A DNA stretch of 64,000 bases from Halobacillus sp. Nhm2S1 (GTDB taxonomy: Bacteria; Bacillota; Bacilli; Bacillales; Halobacillaceae): assembly GCF_019599545.1 (NCBI RefSeq), contig NZ_JAIEZV010000004.1, positions 372,001 through 436,000 of the forward strand. Reading direction: 5' to 3'. Below, piece by piece: positions 1 through 7,848 of the stretch (position 1 is the first letter of the stretch; every line of letters begins with the position of its first letter). The position numbers and the translations under genes were made by a program. The notes under the pieces were generated by a model. The model saw only the letters and a program-made list of their open reading frames with translations. It was not told the origin of the DNA and ran no database searches.

Positions 1-504
1 ACGAAGAATATTATACTTAGGCCCTAGTAATAACTTTGTGTTATCTGATTTATTAGAGTAAGAGAGTGTATGCGCAATTAAACTTTTGTTTAGTATTAAG
101 TCAGACCAGTAAAAATCTGCATATCCATAATCATCTACAACCACTATTTTTAATCCTTGATTCTTTAGTATCTCTTGATAAATGCTCATAAAATGATACC
201 CATCTAAAATAAGACATCTACAACCGTTTGCCTTAGCTAAAGCACCCGTTTGGAAAGCGTCGTCTGTATCCCCTATGGAATTTGGATTTATAAATGAAAC
301 TCTGAACCCTTCCTTATTCAATCTATCTTCTAACTCCAAGGGAAGATACTTACAAACAAAAGTAACCTTCCCTCCCCTCTCCATCCAAGATTGGGCTATA
401 GCGAAACAGCGCATAACATGCCCTTCACCTATACTATGAGAAGCATCTGCACGTATAAATAAAGATTGATCTTGGAAAACATCCGTTGCCTTAAATACCA
501 TCAT
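1..504 (-). CDS. PseG/SpsG-like nucleotide-sugar hydrolase, 3' end outside window
   Basis: This is the N-terminal 168 codons of a PseG-type protein; the gene runs off the left edge. PseG enzymes hydrolyse a UDP-sugar during nonulosonic (pseudaminic-type) acid synthesis, and B. subtilis SpsG is the spore-polysaccharide homologue. Visible signatures are IRADASHSIGEGHVMRC near residues 17-33, matching the family N-terminal motif, a DDYG motif, and LLGPKYNILR at the truncated end, matching the usual inter-domain hinge. The ATG at 504 (or 501) overlaps the end of the SpsF-like gene by about 14 bp, so the two are probably translationally coupled. The exact sugar cannot be read from half a protein. 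It was not in an ORF list because it is open at the edge; I translated it directly. Confidence 0.82.
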   Translation of the reverse strand, partial: MMVFKATDVFQDQSLFIRADASHSIGEGHVMRCFAIAQSWMERGGKVTFVCKYLPLELEDRLNKEGFRVSFINPNSIGDTDDAFQTGALAKANGCRCLILDGYHFMSIYQEILKNQGLKIVVVDDYGYADFYWSDLILNKSLIAHTLSYSNKSDNTKLLLGPKYNILR

Positions 505-1228
505 GTTTTTTCTGCTCCACATGGGCGTTAATTTCCATCCAATCTGGATGATTCTGAATTAGATCTAAAGCATCCTCTAACGTGAAATTTGGACGAGTTG
601 GATACAAAGCCTCTAACATTTTTTTAATGAGAACAAAATCTTCAGGTGTATCAACCGTCCAGCGATGTTGACTCTCGTCTCTTTCATACACTACATTTTT
701 TGTTTTGTATATTTTAGAATGAGTATATATATAACGTGTTACGTGCTCACGATCTTGTTTCTCTATTGCTTTATGGTGTACTTCTTCTAATACCTTAAAT
801 GGAAAAACCGAGATATCCATCCCTCTCGGATAAGTTCTTTGTAGTGTGTTGGAAACATAATGGTAGAACGGATGTTTTAAATATTCAGAGATAACCTCAT
901 CAACTACTGTCGGATCAATCAATGGACAATCAGAGGTGATCCTCACTACAAGATCGACTTTAAACCGGACGGCCGTTTCATAATATCTCAACAAAACATC
1001 TTCTTCGTCTCCACGATGAAATGGTATATTTAGATGTTTACACAGGTCGACAATGGGATCGTCCGTCTCTTCGTAGGTAGTCGCTACTATCTGTCCAGTC
1101 AGTTGCTTGCACCTTTTTAATCGTTCTAATTGATATTCAAGCAGGGGTTTCTCAAGTACCTTCTTCAATACCTTTCCTGGAAGTCTAGAAGAACCCATCC
1201 TCGATTGGATGATTGCAAATATTCTCAT
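491..1228 (-). CDS. spsF: SpsF-like cytidylyltransferase (CMP-sugar synthetase family)
   Basis: A 245-residue protein of the acylneuraminate cytidylyltransferase family, closest in look to SpsF, which activates a sugar with CTP for surface or spore-coat glycan synthesis. The nucleotide-binding signature QSRMGSSRLPGKVLK lies at residues 8-22 and the active-site region RITSDCPLIDP near residues 96-106. The start ATG is preceded by a GGGGGGA-type ribosome site. The next gene starts inside its 3' end, and a terminator-like hairpin separates it from the upstream gene, so it may begin its own transcript. Family assignment is firm; the acceptor sugar and whether the glycan is on spores, flagella or the cell wall are inference. 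Confidence 0.85.
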   Translation of the reverse strand: MRIFAIIQSRMGSSRLPGKVLKKVLEKPLLEYQLERLKRCKQLTGQIVATTYEETDDPIVDLCKHLNIPFHRGDEEDVLLRYYETAVRFKVDLVVRITSDCPLIDPTVVDEVISEYLKHPFYHYVSNTLQRTYPRGMDISVFPFKVLEEVHHKAIEKQDREHVTRYIYTHSKIYKTKNVVYERDESQHRWTVDTPEDFVLIKKMLEALYPTRPNFTLEDALDLIQNHPDWMEINAHVEQKKHDGI

Positions 1229-1358
1229 TACGTCCCCCCTTTATCCCCTTACATCCCATTCCTACATTTATTTTTTTCTCAAGCTTTATCTGATCGAATA
1301 CAGGAGATTTTTTCCAACCAAAGCTATTGTATGCTTCAATATCACAACTGATGTGCAT

Positions 1359-1387
1359 AAAAAATCCCCCATAATAATGGAGGATTA
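1359..1387 (-). terminator. Rho-independent terminator after the GT-B-like gene
   Basis: Arms AATCCCCCAT (1364-1373) and ATGGAGGATT (1378-1387) pair with one mismatch around a 4-nt loop. On the minus strand the stem is followed by a run of T. Confidence 0.7.
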
Positions 1388-1393
1388 ACTCAA

Positions 1394-2743
1394 CTAGTAT
1401 CTGGTAATTTCAAATAATTTATCATGTAATTTCCTTACATTAATTCTCACTTTTTTCCCTTCAATTAAATTCAGTTTTTTAAAGAAATTTTCGATTTCTT
1501 TTTCCGTCAAGTCTGGAAACTTTTGTTTTACGATTTTATTTTTTCTATAGAGCCTATTTTTGCTAGTGGACTCTTTGTTTAATACTCTCATATGTTTCGA
1601 ACTAATTTTTATATGCTTAGGACTTAACCGATTGGTTTTTAGTGCGTTCAACTTCCTGATGATATTCTGATAGGACAACTTGTTTGGATTATGCGAATAG
1701 TATTTCTGAAGTAAGTCGGCCTTTTGTTTTTCTTTAAATTTATTCTCACTAAAGTTATATGACTTCATATCTGAGCGTATGAACATACAGATGTCTTCAA
1801 CTTCTTCCATCTTTATACTCATTTCGTTAGGCAAATCAAATGTGTTCTCATCACTAGTAATAAATGAAATGACTGGCTTCTCTAATAAAAATGCTTCAAC
1901 CCCTGTGGTACAACCATTATGAATGACCAGTTGCGACGCATTAATCCAATTTACTACATTCCCTTCATGAACAACATAAACATTTTCGCAGTCTACCAAA
2001 TCACGCGCGAATACTTCGAATTTATCGCTAGGGTGGGGTCTTATAACCAAGTTCATCTGAGGGAATTCGATGCTCAATGCCCGGACCATATGAATGAATT
2101 TTTTGTATTTGCTCTTCATATTTTCATACCGATAAGACCCATACTTGTTTTTCAATCTCTTCACCAAGCTATTATTATGCTCTCCATCTTCATTTACTGT
2201 TTTGGTGTACAGAGGGAATTTTGTATTCACAAGAATAAAGTCGCCATATTTTTCTCGTATCTGCTTAGTGCTTGAATTAAATAGGGATCTGTATTTCTTA
2301 TCCAACAAATCAAATCGTGTGTTCCCTGTTATCATACATTTTTTCTTAGCCGAAGGATATGCAGCGACTATTGTATCCCTTTGATACGGTCCCCAACAGT
2401 ATTCATAATCCAAATGATTAAGAGATTCCTGACTTAAGTGTTTATCAAGATAGATCTCTTTCTCCGTCAGAGGGAATCCTTCTTCCTCTAAGTTAACGAC
2501 GATGTGACCACTCTTTTTAGCTAAACCGAACCTTCTCACCTTATCTTTCCACAAGTACCCTTTATCGAGAAAAATACCATTTGGGAGATATTCTAGTGAT
2601 TGCTCTATCATTCCTGACAAACCTAAGACAACCTTGTAGTTAGCCTGAACTGCATAATATGTCAATAGCAGTTTGGCATCCAATTCCCTTACCTTCGTTT
2701 CTATAGGCAGATAAAGCCATTTCCTTTTATCCATACTTGCCAT
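1394..2743 (-). CDS. Surface carbohydrate biosynthesis protein, GT-B-like (CDP-glycerol transferase superfamily)
   Basis: The frame opens at 2830, but the ATG at 2743 (MASMDKRKW) has a GGAG site 9 nt upstream, giving 449 residues, so I prefer it. Residues about 8-330 look like the surface-polysaccharide family related to CDP-glycerol glycerophosphotransferases: PIETKVRELDAKLLL near the start, an IRPHPSDKF motif, and a HNGCTTGVEAFLLEKP motif typical of the C-terminal Rossmann domain of such GT-B enzymes. The last 110 or so residues are lysine and arginine rich and resemble nothing I recognise. It lies upstream of the SpsF- and PseG-like genes on the same strand but is followed by a hairpin. 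It probably adds or exports a sugar unit of the same glycan; the exact reaction is unknown. Confidence 0.7.
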   Translation of the reverse strand: MASMDKRKWLYLPIETKVRELDAKLLLTYYAVQANYKVVLGLSGMIEQSLEYLPNGIFLDKGYLWKDKVRRFGLAKKSGHIVVNLEEEGFPLTEKEIYLDKHLSQESLNHLDYEYCWGPYQRDTIVAAYPSAKKKCMITGNTRFDLLDKKYRSLFNSSTKQIREKYGDFILVNTKFPLYTKTVNEDGEHNNSLVKRLKNKYGSYRYENMKSKYKKFIHMVRALSIEFPQMNLVIRPHPSDKFEVFARDLVDCENVYVVHEGNVVNWINASQLVIHNGCTTGVEAFLLEKPVISFITSDENTFDLPNEMSIKMEEVEDICMFIRSDMKSYNFSENKFKEKQKADLLQKYYSHNPNKLSYQNIIRKLNALKTNRLSPKHIKISSKHMRVLNKESTSKNRLYRKNKIVKQKFPDLTEKEIENFFKKLNLIEGKKVRINVRKLHDKLFEITRY

Positions 2744-3324
2744 TTTTTCATCTCCACACAGTTTCATTTTCATACCTAATTTAAACGTTAGTATTACTGT
2801 ATGAAGGCTTTCAAAAATTTGACTAGACAAGGGGAGAATTTAGGCAACTGTCCTTTTCATCATGAAGCAAGATACATTTCTATTATTTATCTAAATTACA
2901 AAAAAAGGATTTAACCGAGATGGACCATTTCCATTGACTTATAAAAATGCGACAATAGATAACTCAAAAGTTGTAAATATTCAGTAGAAATGAAGAAGTA
3001 AGTAGTTAAAATTTGAATGTATGATCACTCAAGTCAAGAGTTAATGGACATGTTTAGAATTAAGAAGAGATACCAAAAAAACAAGTGTTTTGAGCATAGC
3101 TAAAACTACGTATTATCTTTGGCGTATAAAGGAGTGGGAGCCACCGGTGTTATAAAAAGAGATCCTGTAGATTTGTGTAAGGTTAGAGGGCCCCAAGGTT
3201 TCTTAGGTGAAAAATCAATTAAGCGCTGCCATTCTCCAATTAAATTTAGATTTATGGCAGCGCAGTCGTATTATTGAGTCTTATTTAACTGTATATCTCC
3301 GGAGATGTATTTTTTTCTAATCCA
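2744..3324. other. Gene-free gap, possibly decayed coding DNA
   Basis: About 580 bases without a credible gene. The plus strand has short broken frames; one near 3060-3150 reads ELRRDTKKTSVLSIAKTTYY, faintly like the helix-turn-helix of IS3-type transposases, but it is too short to call. A perfect 10-bp inverted repeat (GCGCTGCCAT at 3223-3232 and ATGGCAGCGC at 3254-3263) follows, with no adjacent T-run. A 12-bp palindrome ATCTCCGGAGAT with a plus-strand T-run lies at about 3294-3318. No intact element ends were found. Confidence 0.4.
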
Positions 3325-4302
3325 TTATTCTTTTTCTATATTCTTCGTGCTTCTCACTGTATCAATTGGACGCACATAATTCTCAATCTCTTCACGCTTT
3401 GGCTCAAGCTTAGGCGGAAGTGACAACTTTTCACCAAGGGTTTCATATGGTTCATCCCCCATGAATCCTGGTCCGTCCGTTGCCCACTCAAACAAAATCT
3501 GCGGGGAAACTTTTGCGTATAAGGAACCGAAATAGTGGCGATTGACAAAGCCTGAGTTCCTTAAGCCAAATTTTGATAAACGCTGGATCCATTCATCCAA
3601 TGCATCCTTGTCTTCCACACGGAAAGCAGCATGGTGGACGGTTCCAAATCCTTGGCGTGCCGGAGGGAGAATGGAGTTATACTCCACAATCACAGAAGCC
3701 CCATTTCCACCTTCCCCCACTTCGAATAAGGTGAACGCTCCTTCTTCACTCACTTCCCTGAAATTCATGACTTTTTCAAGCATTTCCTTGAAGTATGCCT
3801 TATTGTCTACCCTCACGTACAAGGGGCCAAGACCAGTAATGGCGTACTCCAATGGAACGGGTCCTTTTCGCCATGGTGTCCCCGGTGCTACTCCATCATC
3901 GTTTTCATCCGATACCAACTCATAAGCTTGATCATCAAAATCGACGAAAGGCAGCACTTTTTTGCCGAACCGTTCCTGAATTCCTTTGTGCTTCACTTCC
4001 AGGCGGTCGAATCGTTTCACCCAGTAGTCCAAAGCCTCAGCACTTGGTACACGGAAGGACGTTTTAGCGATTTCATTCGTTCCGTGGGACCCTTTTGGAA
4101 TGCCTGGGAAATCGAAGAACGTCATATCCGTACCAGGATTCCCCTCATCATCTGCGAAGAATAAGTGGTACGTTTCGATATCATCCTGGTTGACTGTTTT
4201 TTTTACAAGTCGCATGCCGAGGACATATGTGAAAAATTCATAATTCTTCTCTGCACTGCTTGTTATGGCGGTTACATGGTGAATGCCTTTCAATTCATTC
4301 AT
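3325..4302 (-). CDS. mhqO: Ring-cleaving dioxygenase of the MhqO type (tandem VOC domains)
   Basis: A 325-residue protein made of two vicinal-oxygen-chelate modules, like the MhqO/MhqA dioxygenases that open hydroquinone or catechol-type rings and protect against quinones. Probable metal-site elements are GIHHVTAIT at the N-terminus, TVHHAAFRV at the start of the second half and LFEWATDG near the end. The frame extends to a TTG at 4317, but GGGAGG sits directly before the ATG at 4302, which is therefore preferred. The promoter and an MhqR-type palindrome lie upstream (4337-4388), which supports control by the MarR-family repressor MhqR. Function as a dioxygenase is by family; the true substrate is not visible. 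Confidence 0.85.
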   Translation of the reverse strand: MNELKGIHHVTAITSSAEKNYEFFTYVLGMRLVKKTVNQDDIETYHLFFADDEGNPGTDMTFFDFPGIPKGSHGTNEIAKTSFRVPSAEALDYWVKRFDRLEVKHKGIQERFGKKVLPFVDFDDQAYELVSDENDDGVAPGTPWRKGPVPLEYAITGLGPLYVRVDNKAYFKEMLEKVMNFREVSEEGAFTLFEVGEGGNGASVIVEYNSILPPARQGFGTVHHAAFRVEDKDALDEWIQRLSKFGLRNSGFVNRHYFGSLYAKVSPQILFEWATDGPGFMGDEPYETLGEKLSLPPKLEPKREEIENYVRPIDTVRSTKNIEKE

Positions 4303-4336
4303 TCGATCGCCTCCCAAATTTATCTAAAGCTTCTTC

Positions 4337-4364
4337 ATATTTATCTCAGTTTCAAGATAAATAT
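4337..4364 (-). promoter_or_regulatory. MhqR-type operator
   Basis: A perfect inverted repeat with 10-bp arms, ATATTTATCT (4337-4346) and AGATAAATAT (4355-4364), around an 8-bp centre. The minus-strand core TATCTTGAAACTGAGATA resembles the MhqR box known upstream of B. subtilis mhq genes. It lies just downstream of the mhqO -10 box, where bound repressor would block transcription. Confidence 0.7.
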
Positions 4365-4388
4365 AATACATCTCCTTTCCCTTGTCAA
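4360..4388 (-). promoter_or_regulatory. Sigma-A promoter of mhqO
   Basis: On the minus strand TTGACA (4388-4383), a 17-bp spacer and TATATT (4365-4360). The -10 box overlaps the edge of the MhqR-type palindrome. Confidence 0.75.
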
Positions 4389-4462
4389 TTTATTGAGTTC
4401 ATACATTAAACCTCCTGCTCATACCTTCTGTATATGGAGGCTCCATTTATTAATTTTTCTTA

Positions 4463-4491
4463 TTGACAGATGTTAAATACTGGTGTAAATT
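4463..4491 (+). promoter_or_regulatory. Sigma-A promoter of tcyP
   Basis: TTGACA (4463-4468), 17-bp spacer, TAAATT (4486-4491), about 60 bp before the tcyP start codon. No S-box or T-box-like structure was noticed in the short leader. Confidence 0.65.
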
Positions 4492-4550
4492 TAAAGCCGA
4501 CCATTTCAATCGGTTTAATGAACTAACGTTTAAAAGGAGGTAGTAAGAAC

Positions 4551-5945
4551 ATGGAAACATTTCTCGTTATCGTCAATATCGCTCTTATTTTAGCGCTTAT
4601 TTTTGTCCTCATCCGTATGCAGCAAAAACACGTCTCTTTCAGCAAACGCGTCTTTACGGGGCTTGGCCTCGGGGTGCTCTTAGGTGTGTACTTACAGTTC
4701 GTTTTTGGAACTGATTCCAGCATCACCGCACAGACAACGGATTGGTACAACATAGCCGGACGTGGATATGTACGCTTGCTTATGATGATTGTCATCCCGC
4801 TGATCATGGTGTCGATCATACAATCCATTATCAATCTCGAAAAATCCTCAGAGCTAGGAAAAATATCTCTGTGGATCATCGGTGTCCTCGTAGGAACAAC
4901 GGCAATTGCAGCACTTGTGGGAATCGGTAGCTCCTTTTTGTTTGATCTTGATGCAAGTGAAATAGAAGCCGGTCAAGCTGAAGAAAGTCGGGGATTATAT
5001 TTAGAAGAACGACTGACAGAGGTTCAGGATATGTCCACCCCTCAAAAGATTCTCGAATTTATACCGGCGAACCCTTTTCTTGACATGACAGGAGATCGGG
5101 CAACGTCTACCATCGCGGTGGTCATTTTCTCTGCCTTCATCGGCATCGCTGTTCTCGGCGTGCGTCGCAAAAAACCGGAACAAGCAGAAATGTTTGTCAA
5201 AATCGTCAATTCCTTTTACGCGGTCGTGATGCGGATCGTCACCCTTGTGCTCCGCCTCACTCCCATCGGCATTCTAGGACTGATGGCTGTCACTGTGGCG
5301 AAAACAGATATAGCCGGAATCCTTGAATTAGGAAAATTCGTACTCGCTTCTTATGTCGCCTTAGGTGTGATGTTCATCATCCACCTCATATTGATCGGAA
5401 TTTTCGGGTTAAATCCTTTCACCTATTTACGAAAAGTACTGCCTGTTCTCAGCTTTGCCTTCACATCAAGGTCCAGTGCAGGTACGATCCCACTGAATAT
5501 TTCTGCACAGAAAAACAGCCTCGGAGTTGATGAAGGGGTTGCAAACATGTCGGCTTCCTTCGGTGCGACCATCGGGCAAAATGGCTGTGCCGGCATTTAT
5601 CCAGCCATGCTCGCTGTCATGATTGCCCCTTCTGTCGGAATCGATCCATTGAGTCCTGGATTCCTGATCCAGCTCGTGTTGATTGTGGCCATCAGCTCAT
5701 TTGGAGTCGCTGGTGTCGGTGGCGGAGCAACATTTGCGGCATTAATCGTGCTCTCTTCCATGAACCTCCCAGTCGCCCTTGCCGGGTTACTCATTTCGGT
5801 TGAGCCTTTAATTGACATGGGACGTACAGCATTGAATGTTAATGGTGCGATGACATCGGGAACATTGACCTCACGTGTCATGAAGACCTTGAATCTCGAG
5901 CGCTTCAACGATAAAAAAGCAGTTGAAAAAGATATTGCGGTTTAA
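4551..5945 (+). CDS. tcyP: Sodium-coupled L-cystine symporter TcyP
   Basis: A 464-residue dicarboxylate/amino-acid:cation symporter that closely follows B. subtilis TcyP (463 residues), the high-capacity cystine importer. Recognised segments include QQKHVSFSKRVFTGLGLG after the first helix, FAFTSRSSAGTIPLN (the substrate-site serine-rich hairpin), IGQNGCAGIYPAMLAVMIAP and GVAGVGGGATFAALIVLSS near the C-terminus. It should span the membrane about eight times plus two re-entrant loops. AAAGGAGG precedes the ATG with good spacing. It is a single gene between its own promoter and a terminator, convergent with the GGT gene. In related bacteria tcyP responds to cysteine supply; no such regulator site was identified here. 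Confidence 0.92.
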   Translation: METFLVIVNIALILALIFVLIRMQQKHVSFSKRVFTGLGLGVLLGVYLQFVFGTDSSITAQTTDWYNIAGRGYVRLLMMIVIPLIMVSIIQSIINLEKSSELGKISLWIIGVLVGTTAIAALVGIGSSFLFDLDASEIEAGQAEESRGLYLEERLTEVQDMSTPQKILEFIPANPFLDMTGDRATSTIAVVIFSAFIGIAVLGVRRKKPEQAEMFVKIVNSFYAVVMRIVTLVLRLTPIGILGLMAVTVAKTDIAGILELGKFVLASYVALGVMFIIHLILIGIFGLNPFTYLRKVLPVLSFAFTSRSSAGTIPLNISAQKNSLGVDEGVANMSASFGATIGQNGCAGIYPAMLAVMIAPSVGIDPLSPGFLIQLVLIVAISSFGVAGVGGGATFAALIVLSSMNLPVALAGLLISVEPLIDMGRTALNVNGAMTSGTLTSRVMKTLNLERFNDKKAVEKDIAV

Positions 5946-5948
5946 CCC

Positions 5949-5985
5949 AAAAAAGGCCCCTCCAGTTAAGGGGGGGGCCTTTTTC
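5949..5985. terminator. Bidirectional terminator between tcyP and the GGT gene
   Basis: GGCCCCTCC and GGGGGGGGCC form a GC-rich stem with A-runs and T-runs on both sides, serving two convergent genes. Confidence 0.85.
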
Positions 5986-5987
5986 AT

Positions 5988-7835
5988 CTATTGCGCTGTA
6001 CTCACATCATCCATACCATCCTGATTCCCAATCTGCCACGTGCCTAAACGTCGAGGATCTCCGCCCCCGTACATTTGGAGGACGTCCCCGTTCGTGCGGA
6101 TCCCAAGTCCCTGGATACCGCCATAGAAAACAGGAGAATCATGCTCAATCACAGAGTAGCCTTTCAAATCCCTTAAGCGGGCGATGGGCTGCTGCTCGAT
6201 CAAGTTTTCAACATGGACGACGTTATCTTCCGTATAGAAACGACTGCGGCTGATGGCTTCCTGTAAAGTCAGTTGTTCACCAGTGTCTTCATTCCTTCCA
6301 TATTCGTACTGGATCAAGGTTTGGAACAGCATCGCCGGAATCCTTTTTCCACCTGGAGAACCGATGCCGAGCACCGCTTTTCCATCTTTTTCGAAAATCA
6401 TCGGCGAAACGAAAGAACGCGGGCGTTTGCCTGGTTCATAAGCGTTCATGGAATCCTCCGCTGTATCGAAATTGTTCATTTGGTGATTTAAAAAGAAACC
6501 ATCGATATACAAGCCTGAGCCGAAGAATTTCCCCAGTGAGTTGGTCGCAGAAACCATCATCCCGTCCTTATCGACCACAACAAAGTGCGTCGTATTGCGG
6601 TGATCGGCTTTCTCACCTGGTGCGGTGAACAGATCCGCGAAACTGGTCAGTGCACCACCACCGACAGAAAATTCTTCTTCAAACAACTGCTCTGTATATT
6701 CCGTAGAGGTCAATTTTTCCTGCTCGACTTCCTCAAATGCAGGGTCGCCCAGGGTGTACACACGATCGGTGTAGACCTTGTCGACGATTTTGTTCACAAG
6801 GTGGATATAAATATCTTCGTATTGTTGATCATTGACGATCTGTTCCATATTCTCAGGAAGATTTCCATCTAGAAAGGCAGGCCATCCGCCACCTGAAAGG
6901 GCATATTCCTCTTCCAAAACTTCATCCAGATTCGCTTCCAACTGTTCCAGCATCTTCAATGCCTGAATAACAATAATGCCAGATGTCGGAGAGGAGCCGG
7001 CATACAAGGTCTGTCCTTTGAATTCACCTTTTGGTGCAGGACGTTTACCGACTTCATATGCTTCAAGGTCACCTGGTTGAAAACCGAGTTGACTGGTAAG
7101 AGAGTCAGCAACTTCTCCTTCATAGAAAGATTCCGCCCCTTCTTGTTGCAGTTTCTTTAAAGTCTCTGCAAGCTCTGCTTGAACAAGGGTATCGTTGATC
7201 TGCAACGGCCGATCTTCAGGATAAAACATGTTGTAAACAGCCGGGTCTTCATTCCCAGATTGAATAAAACGTCTTGAGTTTTGCAGCTGCTCATTGAAAA
7301 TACGCCCGACTTTGATGCCTTCTTCACTGTGAGTGACGGCGTCTTCGAGCAGTTCATTCCACTCCATTTGACCTCCGTAATCTTCATAAACCTCCCCCAT
7401 CCCTTTTACAAAGCCAGGGATAGCAATTCCGCGTTGTGGACGCGCCCCGCTGACAGGAGCTGCTTCACGGTAATCGTACGTGATGGCTCCTTCATCCGGT
7501 TCGTGGACAATCATTTGTCCACCCCCGCCGATCCCGGAGCCATAAGGTTCAACGACATTCAGCACAAAGGAGACGGCAATGGCTGCTTCAGCAGCATTCC
7601 CTCCCTCGTTAAGTACCTTCATCCCCGCTTCTACAGCGAGAGGATGTACAGCACTGACGCCATACACAAAAGCTTCTTCCTCTGAAGAAGTATCCACTTC
7701 AACCGTCTCCTCACGACCTTGGACTTCATAAGGTTCACGGAACTGGTCAAACTCTTCTTCAAAATAAACATTCCATCCAACTAAGCCGACAAAAATGATG
7801 CCGGCTAGTATATAGGTCACTTTTAAATCATTCAA
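5988..7835 (-). CDS. Membrane-anchored gamma-glutamyltransferase, CapD-like
   Basis: A gamma-glutamyltranspeptidase-family protein at the end of the pgs operon. In Bacillus, CapD-type enzymes cut poly-gamma-glutamate and link it to the wall, and PgsS or GGT enzymes release it. One N-terminal helix (about residues 7-22, TYILAGIIFVGLVGW) should anchor it outside the membrane. The self-cleavage nucleophile is probably the second Thr of RNTTHFVVVDKDG near residue 415, and GSPGGKRIP near the C-terminus fits the oxyanion or glycine-rich loop. The frame reaches 7859, overlapping pgsA, but AGGAGG lies 8 nt before the TTG at 7835, which gives 615 residues. Anchoring versus release activity cannot be decided from sequence. 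Confidence 0.82.
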   Translation of the reverse strand: MNDLKVTYILAGIIFVGLVGWNVYFEEEFDQFREPYEVQGREETVEVDTSSEEEAFVYGVSAVHPLAVEAGMKVLNEGGNAAEAAIAVSFVLNVVEPYGSGIGGGGQMIVHEPDEGAITYDYREAAPVSGARPQRGIAIPGFVKGMGEVYEDYGGQMEWNELLEDAVTHSEEGIKVGRIFNEQLQNSRRFIQSGNEDPAVYNMFYPEDRPLQINDTLVQAELAETLKKLQQEGAESFYEGEVADSLTSQLGFQPGDLEAYEVGKRPAPKGEFKGQTLYAGSSPTSGIIVIQALKMLEQLEANLDEVLEEEYALSGGGWPAFLDGNLPENMEQIVNDQQYEDIYIHLVNKIVDKVYTDRVYTLGDPAFEEVEQEKLTSTEYTEQLFEEEFSVGGGALTSFADLFTAPGEKADHRNTTHFVVVDKDGMMVSATNSLGKFFGSGLYIDGFFLNHQMNNFDTAEDSMNAYEPGKRPRSFVSPMIFEKDGKAVLGIGSPGGKRIPAMLFQTLIQYEYGRNEDTGEQLTLQEAISRSRFYTEDNVVHVENLIEQQPIARLRDLKGYSVIEHDSPVFYGGIQGLGIRTNGDVLQMYGGGDPRRLGTWQIGNQDGMDDVSTAQ

Positions 7836-7848
7836 ACCTGTGGACCTC

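Noticed and set aside
3060-3160. IS3-type transposase fragment
   Set aside because: Only about 30 residues with weak similarity and no element ends; kept as a note in the gap description.
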